DNA from: Benincasa hispida
Lineage: Eukaryota; Streptophyta; Magnoliopsida; Cucurbitales; Cucurbitaceae
Assembly (NCBI RefSeq): GCF_009727055.1
Contig: NC_052355.1
Location: 2,043,389 to 2,107,388, forward strand
Length of the DNA stretch: 64,000 nt
Direction of reading: 5' to 3'
The translations under genes were made by a program, and so were the position numbers. This document shows, piece after piece, positions 11,821 to 23,523 of the stretch; positions within the stretch are counted from its first letter, which is position 1; each line of letters begins with the position of its first letter. A model generated the notes under the pieces. It saw nothing but the letters and a program-made list of their open reading frames with translations, had not been told where the DNA came from and made no database searches.

Positions 11821-12570
11821 TGTTGGGTTGATTCCCTAAATCTTGTAAGGTCCTATAGTTTGTAAACATTACTGAATAAACACTTTATGTGATTAATAAA
11901 ATATATGAAATTTTATTCACTTTGTATATAAAATATGCGATATTTTAGTGGCATTAACCACAAACCAATAAACTAATATCCGAGGTTATCATTGTAACTT
12001 AAACATGTATGTGGAGACATACGGGTGGATCATGTTTAAGTGATAACCTAAATGGTCTGTAGTAGATGGATAAGGTTGGGTACCTTATCCTGGTGACACT
12101 ACGAGTATGACCCGCTTTGTAGGTGTTACAATTGTTGTAAAGTGCTACAAATGATGTGATCCTGATCATTCATGTATTAGATGCGAACGGGGATATTCTA
12201 TTCAAAGAAGTTTGTATAAGACTGGACCACGAAATGTCATTATATAACACCGTTCATAATAGAGACTTACATTTCATCAGGATGACCATAGGTAACATGA
12301 CCTGAATCGGAATGAGTTGTGAACTCCTGCCTATGAAGGCGGTCCTTTGATTTGTATGGGTGAAAGTGGCTAGATCGTCGATTCAACAAGCCTACCATTT
12401 TGGGAATTTGTCTGATTGGAGAGCTAAAAACACAACTACACAAGATGGAATTCACTCATTCCCTGAAGCAGGGGTAAGTAGATAAATTGCACCCTTAAAG
12501 GCTGATTTTGGGTCTTGAACAATGTGGCGCCACACCCTTTCTTGGCCCGTGAGGGGTTTAGTCATAGTAG
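11821..12570 (+). repeat. Copia-2 3' LTR, truncated
   Basis: Starts TGTTGGGTTGATTCCC and follows the 5' LTR (5625 onward) to about its position 750, ending at 'gtcatagtag', where a minus-strand copia LTR begins. The ORF at 12267-12455 minus is a chance frame. Confidence 0.8.
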
Positions 12571-13995
12571 TATTAGAGAATATTAACGTGCAGTGGAGAA
12601 AAACATAATCAATAAGCACTCTAATTATACTTAATTTGAGTTTAAAACATGCTTCAAAGTAACAATTACAGAAGAGGGTTTACTGAACACAATACCTTTG
12701 AAGAATCCTCTTCAATACCAGCTGAGTTCCACATGAAACAACTTCAATCTTCAAGTAGACCACCATGAAGATCTTCTCTACTATTCTCTTGCAAAGATTA
12801 TGTGGTGGAAACACTAAATTGAGTTGGATGTTTATAAGATATGAAGAAAGTTTGAAGGGTAATAGATTTCTGCAAAGTTCTTCAAGAAGTTCTTGTAAGC
12901 ATGAATCAATTATTCAGCTTAACACTTCAATTTATAGAGCTTTCATCATGCAAATTCAAAGCTTGCATGAAGGCCAGCTCCTACTATATGGAGAAAATGG
13001 ATTTGAGTGAATAAGGTGCCTTGCACCATAGTGGATTGGAAATCTCCACTTTGAGTTCTGTTTTTTCAAAATGGCTTTTCAAAAAATGATTTCCAAAATC
13101 AATTTCTAAATTAAACTTATTTAAATTGATTTATTTATTTTATAAAATTAATTCAATTAATTAATTAGACCTTTTAATTAATTTTTTTAATTTAATATCT
13201 ATTATTAAATTAATAAAAAAATTCCATCATTATGAAATTAATATTTAAATCATATTTTAAACATTAATCGTTTCTCCAATTTCGTTTAGTTTCGATAAAA
13301 TTGAACATTTCAATTATATAGAATAAAATAAATAACCCTAATTGAATTTGAACATTTCAAATTCTAAACCTTAATTTCAAATCTTATCAAGATTACTCAA
13401 TTTACTAATCCAAATTACGAGCTAGTAGAGGGACCTTATGGACCTACTGATCATGAGCTCCAACGACTTATAATTAATTGGTTAAACTATTTAAACCAAA
13501 TTAATTACTATTTGTTAACTACCAAGACATTTCACTATAGCTAGATAGTTTCACCCTCTTCACTGTTGATATATTTCTGTTCATTTTAACCATAATCGGT
13601 AAGTCAATCCTTCACAGGTCGTTCGTACTTACAGATGGATCAAAGATTATCGTTTTACCCCTGTAAAATACATCTTGCTCCTTAAACTCCCACTAGTCCT
13701 CCATTAAACAATGGATTTATAGTCCAACTTATAAATCATAACCCTCTCTTCACTAATAGGGCGGGGCTCCATTGTTCAAGACAAGGCATCAGCGGTTAAG
13801 AGAACAACCCATCTGCTAACCCTAAATCGGGTAGGAGCGAATTCCATATTGCAAAGTCATGTCCCCAGCTATATATCCAATCTTATCCCCAAAATGGGAG
13901 GCTTATTGAGCAGTGTTGTTCAACTACTCCCACCTATGCTGATCAAAGGATAATCCCAAATAAGAGTGACTTATTTTGTGGTCTGATCTGGACCT
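12571..13995 (-). repeat. Copia LTR, type alpha, minus strand, 5' part missing
   Basis: The plus strand starts TATTAGAG then 'gtgcagtgga', which is the reverse complement of the alpha LTR end (...tgcatgttttctaactctaaca at 15478) with TG decayed to TA. It runs back through the LTR to the block 'agagtgacttattttgtggtc', then switches to plus-strand LTR at about 13996. A piece of roughly 100 bases (LTR 'gtaacttgaccttaatcc' region) is missing near 13968. ORF 12765-13010 lies inside the LTR and has no recognisable product. Confidence 0.75.
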
Positions 13996-15478
13996 TAATC
14001 CTAAGCTAACTATGAACTCCTGTTTATTCGGGATTATTCTTAGATTTGCATAGGTGGGGGTTGGCTCAACAGCACCGGCTCAATAAACCTCCCATTTCAG
14101 GAGTAAGACTGGGTAGATAGCTAAGGACATAGGGTGCAAGATGGAAATCACTCCTACCCGCTTTCAGGGATAGTAGAAAGGTTGTTCCCTTAAGTGCTGA
14201 CTCTAGGTCTTGAACAAGGGGCCCCATCCTCTCATTGACCCGAGAGGACTCGGTTTAATGATCGGATCGCAGACCAATTGTTCATTAGAGGATCAGTGGG
14301 ACTTAAGGAATAAGAGGTAATCTCGGGGGTAAAACAGTTATCTAACCCAGCCATTATTACGAACAACTAGTGAATGGTTAACTTACTAATAATGGTTATA
14401 TTGAGTGGACATAATATATCTACAGTGAGGGGAGTGTAACTCTGGGCTTTAATGGAGTGACCCAGTAGTTAACAAATGGGGGTTAACTCGGTATAAAGAG
14501 TTTAGTCAATTAATCTCGAATCATTGGAGCCCATGATCTGTAGGTCCACAAGGTTCCCCTACTAGCTCACAAATTGATTAGCCTTAGAGCAGCGTGATAA
14601 GTGGATTTGAAACGTTCAAATTAGAGTTAAGGGAATTAGTAGTTATATGTGATATAATTACACGTTTAGTTTTGGAATTAAACGGAATTGGAGAATCGAT
14701 TCATATTTAAATATGATTTAAATATTAAATTCATGAATAAGGGTTCATGAAAGTAGAAATCGGTGATAAATTAATTTAATTTTTTATATTAAATTAATTA
14801 GNNNNNNNNNNNNNNNAAATTAATTAGAATAATTAAATTGTTTAATTAATTAATTATTATTAATTTTATTAGAAAATTTAATTATTGAATTATTTTTTTG
14901 TAAAATTAATAAAATCTCAAGTTTTAATTAGAGAATTAATATTGAAAATTTTTTTATTTTGAAAATTAAAATCAAAATCAAAAGGAATTAGAAAATGGAA
15001 AAAATCCCAAAAGTGGGATTTTTCCACTTTCAAAAGCCAACTAGCTCAATCACTCTTCCACTTCAAATTCTCAATCAAATCCAAATATGAGCTGCAATTC
15101 ATACAACAATGGTTCTTGTATGATTGTCATGCAATATGTATGCATTTAGGTAGAATAAGCTGGAAACTTCAAAGGTTCAAGATAGGTTTTCCAACTGGAA
15201 AACCATAAACCTCTCCTCTCTTTTTCCTTAATTCAAGCTTATTTTAAGTCCCACAACTCAATTCAAGGCACCAAGAGGATAGTAGGGAAAGCCTTGTGGT
15301 GGTTCACAAGCTGATTTACGAAGATTTGCAGTTGAAATCGTGATTCAAGTGTTTCTTCAAAGGTATGTCATGAAACCCTCTTTATAATTTATGAGTATGC
15401 TTGATTCAAAGCCAAATTAATGAATTAGAATGCTTAATGATCCATTTTTCTTCCACTGCATGTTTTCTAACTCTAACA
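13996..15478 (+). repeat. Copia-3 5' LTR (type alpha), first ~440 bases missing
   Basis: Aligns with the 3' part of the LTR at 19854-21738 from 'gaccttaatcctaagctaac' to the end 'ttctaactctaaca'. It is followed by a perfect primer site at 15481. The first part of the LTR is absent, replaced by the head-to-head minus-strand LTR. A 15-N gap lies at 14802-14816 between two copies of 'aaattaattag', so a few bases may be duplicated or missing. Confidence 0.8.
14802..14816. other. Assembly gap (15 N)
   Basis: Run of N in an AT-rich part of the LTR. The 11 bases before (14791-14801) and after (14817-14827) are identical, which suggests unmerged overlapping ends. Confidence 0.95.
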
Positions 15479-15480
15479 AT

Positions 15481-15492
15481 TGGTATCAGAGC
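15481..15492 (+). promoter_or_regulatory. Copia-3 primer-binding site
   Basis: TGGTATCAGAGC, the exact plant copia site complementary to initiator tRNA-Met, two bases after the LTR end at 15478. Confidence 0.9.
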
Positions 15493-17829
15493 ATCATTTA
15501 AGCAATCAATTTGGTTTAATTTTGGCTTGGTGTGTGTTTTATCATGAGATATATGAAAATGGTCAACTGATATGGATTTCTGAGTTTTGTCATTAAATTC
15601 TCTTTGATTCCTTTGTTAAATTTGTAATTGGCTCTTGATTGATAAGCTTATATGTGTGTTCAAGAGTCTATAATTTATTTGGAGTCATTAGAGTTGAAAT
15701 AAGAATGTAATTGAAGAAAAAAATGAAGAAGGTCGAGCAGCTGCAAATTCCAGTGGAGCTTCTGTCCAGGCAGCGTTGCAAGCTACCTTTGAGCATTGCA
15801 ACACTGCTTATGTTGCTGCCTAGATGATGAATTCTTGTAGCGTCGCAACGCTTGGCTGAGAACATTGCAACGCTGCTCACCCGAGTCCAGCATGCACGCT
15901 TCAACCCAAACCGACGGTCCAGCTGAACTGGTCCAGCCGGTTCGAGTCAAAAAGGTCTGATTTGACATGATTCAGTCTAGTTCAGCCACTTTGAAGGTTT
16001 GGAGGTCTTGTTCGAGCAGTTTGAGCGATCCAGAAGCGTTTTGGAGCCAATTCTTGCTTAATTTTGTAATAGTTAGGCCTTTGTTTGCTTGAAAATGCCA
16101 AAACTAAAACCATATTAGTATGTGTTTAATTATTTATTCATGTGATGTATGTTATAATTAAATAAATCTTGTATGTGCATAAAGTATGTCATGTAGATTT
16201 AAAACTCCACCATAGGAAGCATGTTACATGCATTGAAAGTATGTTATAAAGTGTTATAATATATTATATGCATCTTTAGGGTTTCTTTTATTTAATATAA
16301 GTGTTATATTAAATAATGAATGCGTTTGATGTATGTTGTGGATGTTTAACATGTCTAAAATTTTGTAAGTTATTATAAAATTAGGTTAGACATTTAAAAT
16401 CCATAACAAAGAATAGTTGCATGGTCACGTAGGTTAATCACCTATTTTAATAGGTAAAATAGGTCGACATCTTGTAAAACTAGGGTTACAAACGCAACCG
16501 GTATATAATCCTATCTAAGGCTGGGGGGTATTTAAGTTGACTATCTACGGAACACCTCCTACCTGGGGATTATGGCCGAATAATTGAGTGTTGTTAACGG
16601 GTTTTATGAGCAATACGTGAGCGCTGTGAGATTTTAAAATTGGTTTAGCACCTAGACATCATAGGTTAAATCCAAATATAAACGTTATACTTGGATAAAC
16701 ACCTAGACTTAGGTTGTTTAATTAGCCGGAACAAGCCTAAGAAAATGTATACCCAGTTTAATGTTAGAACACTTCAGTGGGAGTTTAATAACATATATGA
16801 TATGCTATTAGAACACTTCAGTGAGAATAAAATAATGTATATGATATGTTAGAACACTTCAGTGGGAGATTAATAAACATATATGATATGATTATTTTTA
16901 GCTCTCGCGTCCTCGAGAGTTCATGATCGAAATTCATGTTTCATTTCGTGTCACCCGAGGGGTGACCTCCACTCGGAAAGTATTTACATGAATCTAGATT
17001 TTGGTGAATAGGGGAAGTCGTTCACCATAAAATCAAATGTGTTGTTTTGATTTTAATTTTCACGTCCCAAGAAAGTTCATACTGTGAGGTTCATGCGGCA
17101 CTTCGTGTCACCTTGGGAGTGACCTCCATTCGAAAAGTGTTTGCGTGAATCAATATCAGGGTGAATGAGGGGAAGCTATTCAATGGAAAACTAAATATAC
17201 GATAGATTGATTTCAATTATCATGTCTCCAGAAAATTCACACCATGAGATCCGTGTAACGCTTCGTGTCACCCTGGGAGTGACCTCCATTTGGAAAGTGT
17301 TTGTCATGAGGTCAAGATCAAAGTGAATGGGGAAAGTAGTTCATAGTAAGTGGGTGAAGGATATATGTCAACGTATCCTACGGTCTCTTCTATTTGTTTG
17401 TACCGTGAAATTCCTATGTTGCATCTACTTGTCGTCTTTAAGTCGGCCTCGCTGGTCATTTTAACGACAGCTATCCCCTCAGAGGGTTTTAACATAGGAT
17501 TCAGAACAACTCAAACTCCATAAATGGATAGGATTTCTAAAGTCATTTTCAACTTTGACTTTCCAATTCGGGAGCATCATTGGAGCCGACTTCTGAGGTC
17601 TGAAAATAGAGGGTTACACTTATAAAATTACTAAAGTGTTAGTAATTTCTGGCAAAAAATGGTAGCTAAATGACTATCGAAATATGAGTTATTCTAGAGA
17701 TAGTATTTAGTCAAGAATGTCTTGTTGTAGTATCGTTGCAAAAATAATCTTGGGTACATTATTACTTTGCTAAAACTTGATTGGGTTTTATAAAGCAATT
17801 AACTAATAAAATTTGTTTATTTTTTCAAA
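15493..17829 (+). mobile_element. Copia-3 leader with palindrome and hairpin repeats
   Basis: Non-coding leader of 2.3 kb. In order: an array of gcgttgcaacgc-like palindromes (15770-15885), the family-wide 'gtaatagttaggcctttg' and 'cctacctgggg' blocks, three copies of a roughly 50-bp 'agaacacttcagtgggag' unit (16763-16888), and three copies of a roughly 160-bp unit, each with a hairpin (16900-17380). ORFs in it are not conserved. Length and order match the other leaders, so it is part of the element rather than a later insertion. Confidence 0.7.
16900..17380 (+). repeat. Three ~160-bp leader repeats, each with a GTCACC hairpin
   Basis: Units start near 16907 (ctcgcgtcctcgagagttca), 17070 and 17231. 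Each contains 'cttcgtgtcacc..gggtgacctcca'. In the first the stem GTCACCC/GGGTGAC is perfect with a GAG loop (16950-16966). The second and third keep the stem with small changes, which argues for a structure under selection when the element was active. Confidence 0.6.
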
Positions 17830-18690
17830 ATGACGAGTTCATTAGTATAATTTTTGGCATCTGATAAACTTACTAGGGATAATTATGCCACACGGAAATC
17901 AAACCTTAATATTATACTGGTGATAGATGACCTATGGTTCATTTTAACAGAAGAGTGTCCTCCTATTCCTGGCTCAAATACAAATCGAAATGTTCGGGAT
18001 GCATATGACAGATGGATCATGACTAATGAGAAAGCCCGTGCCTATATTCTTGCCAGCATATATGATGTCTTTGAAAAGAAACATGAGAGTATGGGTAATA
18101 CTAGAGAGATTGTGGAATCTCTCCGTGGGATGTTTGGACAACCATCGTTCTCCCTAAGGCATGATGCTATTAAACACGTTTACAACTGTCGTATGAAAGA
18201 AGAGACCTCTGTTAGAGAACATGTCCTAGACATGATGGTCCATTTCAATGTAAGAGAATTAAAAGGGGTTGTCGTTGACGAGAAGAGTCAAGTTGGTTTT
18301 ATTATTGAATCTTTTCCGAAGAGTTTTCTGCAGTTCGTATGAACGCGCTCATGAATAAAATATAATATAACTTGACTACTCTTCCAAATAAGCTACAAGA
18401 TTACCAGACTATGATGAGTGCAAATGGTCTGGAACTAGAAGTAAATTTTACTACTACTGAGAAGAGAGGGCATCCTCCCAAAGGCCTGATATTGCTTCTT
18501 CTTCACAAAATAAGAGTATTCTAGTTAAGAAGAACAAGAGGAAAGGAAAGAAGAAACTTGCTGGTAGAAGAGGCAAGGTTAATGCTGTAGATAAAGGAAA
18601 ATGTTTCCACTACAACGAAGAAGGGCACTGGAAGAGAAATTGCCCTCAATACCTTGTAGAGAAAATAGCAGAGAAAGCAGAACAGGGAAA
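17830..18690 (+). pseudogene. Copia-3 gag, broken
   Basis: The original start is the ATG at 17830 (MTSSLV), followed at once by a TAA at codon 7; the frame then runs open to 18342. It shows the copia gag core: DKLTRDNYATRKSNL, LWFILTEECPPIP, ANEKAR-like TNEKARAYIL, and SLRGMFGQPSFSLRHDAIK. After a stop at 18342 and a frameshift the basic region and zinc knuckle follow near 18600. There CFHYNEEGHWKRNC has tyrosine in place of the second cysteine, so the knuckle would not bind zinc. It ends at the stop near 18693. Protease motifs do not follow. Confidence 0.85.
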
Positions 18691-19853
18691 TTAGTTTCTG
18701 AGGATTGCTTGTTGTACTTCAATTGACCAGTGGGAGATGTTGCAGTTGCTCTCAGAAGATGATCTTATCTACTTTTGTTATTGTAATGAAAGTTATTTTG
18801 TCTTGTTATAAAGAACAAATTGTATAAACTTTTTTTTATAAATGAAATGTTCATTAGCAAAAATTATGTTTGTTCTATTGCGAAGTAATTTCTGTTAGAA
18901 CCAACCTAGTTAAAAGCCATTTGCAAATGTTTAGATATTTAAAACGGCTAGAAATCAATAAAGGCAGGTATTTATTTATCCTAAGTGATAAGTTCATAAC
19001 ATTTGAAAGGTTCAAAGTGTACAAAACTTGTTAGGTAAAATAAAACCGAAATATTTCGATTGGATCAAAGTATAGAAAGTTTGAGATTTCTAGGACTATT
19101 TCATAGAACATGAAATCTAGTGAAAACTTTCTACACCTAGTTGCCTTAATTGTTTTTCAACATCATTCCAATTTTAAGGTATTTCTGAAATTCTATATAA
19201 GATATGGAAGAACTCATAAAAGCTATTTATGATATGTAAAAGTTGTTTACATCGTTCAAAAATCTGAAAAGATCGATATAAGTGTTAATATCGAAACCTT
19301 AAGTGTTGTTCGAAAGGCATGCCTATCTGTAGACAAACCAAAAGAATAATTTTTCCATGTAAACGAAAATTAATTATTTGTGTTAACAAATACAAAATTT
19401 TCCTGAAAAATATACGAGATCACCATGTATTATTTGTTTCCATAAAAGCTTGCATATATCAATAAAGAGTTATTGATCAAAACTGACACTGTAGATAAAA
19501 GGTTGTTCAAACAGGTCAGATGCATCTTACTCAAAAAGTTGAGAACACCTCTATGTAATGGGAGGAATTTATGACTTCCTAGCCATTATTGAGAAACAAG
19601 AGTTATGAAAATAAGATGCATTCCCTATATAGTTTACTAAGAAGTCCATTGTTTACTAACGTATTTACAAAGATTCTCTCGGCTAAAGTGTTTGAGAATC
19701 TTCTAGTAAGACTAGGACTACGAGGTATATAACCTAGGGCAAGTGGGAGAAAAACCCATGGGTATGTGATGCCCTAGTTTATTGCATTTCTCCATAATAC
19801 TTAAAAACTCAGTATTATATGTTACCATTGGAGTTAAAGTCCATGTGAGAGTT
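18691..19853 (+). pseudogene. Copia-3 residual pol, heavily decayed and deleted
   Basis: Only 1.16 kb separates gag from the 3' LTR, against about 3.5 kb in a full copia. No frame is open. Weak echoes of integrase can be read near 19040-19120 (a run resembling ...GKRIK..SDRG and a block like ..YFIEHEI) and the usual 3' tail appears at 19650-19760 ('gtatttacaaagattctc', 'agggcaagtgggaga'). The rest is unassignable AT-rich sequence. A weak polypurine tract 'gtgagagtt' ends at 19853. Confidence 0.55.
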
Positions 19854-21738
19854 TATTGGGTTTTATGTCCTAAAACTCATGGTTTGTAAACAATAAAACA
19901 TATTATGAAAATTCAATAAAGTTGTTATTGAATATATGAATTGCTTATTTCGTTTAAGAAATAAATCCAATAAACTAAAAGATCCATGACTATTACATGA
20001 GTACTTGAACTTTATATGGAGACATAAAAGTGGATCAGGTTCTAGTAAATAATCAAAATGGTCTATAGTATATGAATAAGGTTTGGTACCTTATTTTGGT
20101 AACACTATTGGATGCAGCCCACTCTGTAGTTGTTACAAGGAGTTGTAAAGTGCTACAGACAAAGTGATCCTAATTTGTACATGTAATGACACGAGGACTA
20201 GTGGCGTTCTACGCAATGAGTTTGCACAAGATCGGACCACAAAATAAGTCACTCTTACTTTATAAAGTTGTTTACTGTTTAAGACTAACTATTTCAAAGC
20301 GATGACCTGAGTAACTTGACCTTAATCCTGAGCTAACTATGTACTCCTGTTTATTTGGGATTATCCTTAGATTTGCATAGGTGAGGGTTGGCTCAACAGA
20401 TCCAGCTCAATAAACCTCCTATTTCAGGGGTAAAACCGGGTAGATAGCTAGAGACATACGATGCCAGACGGAATTCACTCCTACCCGCTTTCAGGGATAG
20501 TAGAGAGGTTGTTCCCTTAAGTGTCGACTCCGGGTCTTGAACAAGGGGCCCCACCCTCTCATTGGCCCGAGAGGGACTCGATTTGATGATCAGATCAAAA
20601 ACTAAGTGTTCATTAGAGGATCAGTGGGACTTAAGGAACAAGAGGTAATATCGAGGGTAAAACAGTCATTTCACCAGCCATTATTACGAACAACTTGTGA
20701 AGGGTTAACTTACTAATCATGGTAATATCAAGTGGACATAATATATCTACAGTGAGGGTAGTGCAACTCTGGCCTTTAGTGGAGTGACCTAGTAGTTAAC
20801 AAATGGGGGTTAATTCGGTGTAAAGAATTTAGCTAATTAATCTCGGATCGTAGGAGCTCACGATCTGTAGGTCCACGAGGTCCCCCTACTAGCTCACAAA
20901 TGATTTAGCCTTAGAGTAGCGTGATAAGTGGATTTGAAATGTTCAAATTAGAATTAAGAGAATTCATAATTATATGTAATATAATTACACGTTTAATTTT
21001 GGAATTAAACGAAATTAGAGAATCGATTAATATTTAAATATGATTTAAATATTAAATTCATAAATAGGAATTCATGAAAGTGGAAATTGGTGATAAATTA
21101 ATTTAATATTTGATATTAAATTAATTAGAATTAATTAGAATTGTTTAATTAATTATTTATTATTAATTTTATCAGAAAAATTAATTATTGAATTATTTTT
21201 TTGTAAAATTAATAAAATCTCAAGTTAATTAAAACTTGAAAAATTTTGATTTTGAAAATTAAAATCAAAATCAAAAGGGATTAGAAAATGGAAAAAAAAC
21301 CCAAAAGTGGGCTTTTTCCACTTTCAAAAGCCAACTAGCTCAATTTATGAATCAAATCCAAGTATGAGCTGCAATTTATGAAGCAATGGTTCTCGCATAA
21401 TTATCATGCAATATATACTGAAGAATCTTAGTGGAATTGAGCATGCATTTGGGTGGAATAAGCTGAAAACTTCAAAGGTTGAAGATAGGTTTTCCAATTG
21501 GAAAACCAGAAACCTCTCCTCTCTTTTCCCTTAATTCAAGCTTATTTTGAGTCCCACAACTCAATCCAAGGCACCAAGAGGATAGTAGGGAAGGCCTTGT
21601 GGTGGTTCACAAGCTTATTTGGAAAAGATTTGTAGTTGGGATCGTGATTCAAGTGTTTCTTCAAAGGTATGTCATTAGAATGAATTAGAATGCTTAATGA
21701 TCCATTTTTCTTCCGCTGTATGTTTTCTAACTCTAACA
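19854..21738 (+). repeat. Central alpha LTR shared by Copia-3 and Copia-5
   Basis: Starts TATTGGGTTTTATGTCC (TG decayed to TA) after the Copia-3 tail and ends TTCTAACTCTAACA at 21738. To its right is copia leader sequence, not flanking DNA. It is therefore the 3' LTR of Copia-3 and the 5' LTR position of Copia-5. It is 1.9 kb long, the most complete alpha LTR in the window. Confidence 0.8.
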
Positions 21739-21870
21739 AATAGGTTGACATCTTGTAAAATACTTAATGATCCATAGCTAAAACTAATGAATTAGAATGC
21801 TTAATGATCCATTTTTCTTCCGCTGTATGTTTTCTAACTCTAACAAATAGGTTGACATCTTGTAAAATAC
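21681..21870 (+). repeat. 83-bp direct duplication at the LTR/leader junction
   Basis: 21681-21763 and 21788-21870 are the same 83 bases, spanning the LTR end and the first bases of the leader (aataggttgacatcttg), with 24 bases between. Confidence 0.85.
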
Positions 21871-21971
21871 GTTTGCAAACTCAATTGGTATATAATCTTG
21901 TCTAAGGCTAGTGGTACTTAAGTTAACGGTCTACGAAACTATTGGGAATGATGCCCTAAACTCTCGTTAGA

Positions 21972-22817
21972 TCGATCTAATGAGTTTAGCCGATTAATCT
22001 CAAATCGTTAGAGCCCATGATCTGTAGGTCTGCGAGGTCCCCCTACTAGCTCATAAATGGTTAAGCTCTAGAGTAGCTTGAGAAATTAATTTGAAACGTT
22101 CAAATTAAAATTAAACGAAATAGGAGAATATATATTTAAATATGATTTAAATATATGAAGATGGATTTGTGCAAAAAATTAATTTAATATTTGATATTAA
22201 ATTAATTAGTATCTTTTTAAATTAATTTATGAAATCAATTTTAGAAAATCAATTTTTCAATTATAAAATCAAAATTTTGATTTTGAGATAAATTGGAAAA
22301 TTGGAAAAACATGCACAAAATAGAATTTCATGGTTTTCCATTATCATCTTCTTCATGCTCACATAAAACCCACTTGCTCTTCTTCATTAACTCCAAGCAT
22401 GAGCTGCAAGCCATGCACATTTCTTCTTTGCATGTTCACCTGTAATAAATAAAGAAGAATGGAGTGATTTGGAGGCATGCATTCTATAGAAATTTAAAAG
22501 AAAATTTCGGTTGAAGAAGAGTTCTTCAAAAGTGAGTGCAGTTGTGAGCTTCTCCTTACGTTTTACATTACTTCAAGCTGTTCTTGAGTCCCACAACTCG
22601 GTCTAAAGCTCCAAGACGATAGTGGCGATCTTGAGGTGGTTCATGGTAATCTTTGGAGAAGACTGCTGTTGATTGATCGAGATCTTGAAGAGTTCTACAA
22701 AGGTATGATCTAAAACCCTATTATTTAGATGAGCATGCTTTAGTTTATGCCAAAATTAGTGAATTTGAATGCTTATTAATCCTTATTACTTCCGCTGCAT
22801 GTTATTACACTCTTACA
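21972..22817 (+). repeat. Alpha-type LTR 3' part inside the left end of Copia-4
   Basis: Begins 'ctaatgagtttagccgattaatctc' and ends 'cttccgctgcatgttattacactcttaca', like the LTR end at 21738. It is spliced onto the first 30 bases of a beta LTR. Fused type and orientation suggest recombination between elements. Confidence 0.65.
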
Positions 22818-23523
22818 AGTCCTCTCTTCCAAAGAGAAGTTGTGGCCACTATGTTCAAGACTCGGAATCAACCCTTAAGGGAGCAATCTATCTGCTTACC
22901 CCTACTTCAAGGAAGGAGTGAATTCCATCTTGTGTAACTGAGTTCCCAGCTCCCAAATCAGACAAGTCCCCAAAAAGGTAGGCATGTTGAGTTGACAATC
23001 TGGCCACTCTCACCCATACAAATCAAAGAACCGTTCTTAAAGGCAGGAGTTCCCAAAACACTCAGGATTGAAGTCATGTCACCTATGGTCGTTTAGGTGA
23101 GATGTAAGTCTCAAGTATCAACTACGTTATATAAAGAGACGAATCATCTCGTGCTCTGGTCTTATACAAACTCTTTGTATAGGACACCCCCACTCACATG
23201 TCTCCACATGAATGGTCAGGATCTATCATCTGTAGTAATTCACAACACTTGTAAACCTCTACAAAGTAGGTCGTATCCATAGTGTCACCAAGATCAGGTA
23301 TCCCTCCTTAATCCTTATACTACAGACCTTTTTAGGTTATCACTTAAGGCATGATCCACTTGTATATCTCATATACATGCTTAAGTTTGCATACAATAAC
23401 CATGGACCTTTGTTTATTGGATATGAGTATATGCCAAATAAAATAACTCTTATTTTATTCACAACAATGTGTACAGTTTACAAATTACGAGACTCTAGAA
23501 GAATTAGAAGATCAATCCCAACA
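22818..23523 (-). repeat. Beta-type LTR 5' half, minus strand
   Basis: Its plus strand ends ...gatcaatcccaaca at 23523, the reverse complement of a beta LTR start (TGTTGGGATTGATC). Going left it runs through the LTR to about its position 700 and stops against the alpha LTR end at 22817. ORF 23097-23282 lies in it by chance. Confidence 0.7.

Larger units (their letters stand above)
5625..12570 (+). mobile_element. Copia-2: LTR retrotransposon, nearly complete but dead
   Basis: The order is 5' LTR (5625-7669), tRNA-Met-type primer site, 1.5 kb leader, gag (ATG 9197), protease, gag-pre-integrase, decayed integrase, a deletion that removes all of RT, the tail of RNase H, a polypurine tract and a 3' LTR from 11821. 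The 3' LTR stops at 12570, where a minus-strand LTR of another type begins. Bases before the 5' LTR are gatcc (5620-5624); the matching duplication is lost with the 3' end. It sits inside the pol of Copia-1. LTR type 'beta' in this annotation. Confidence 0.85.
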
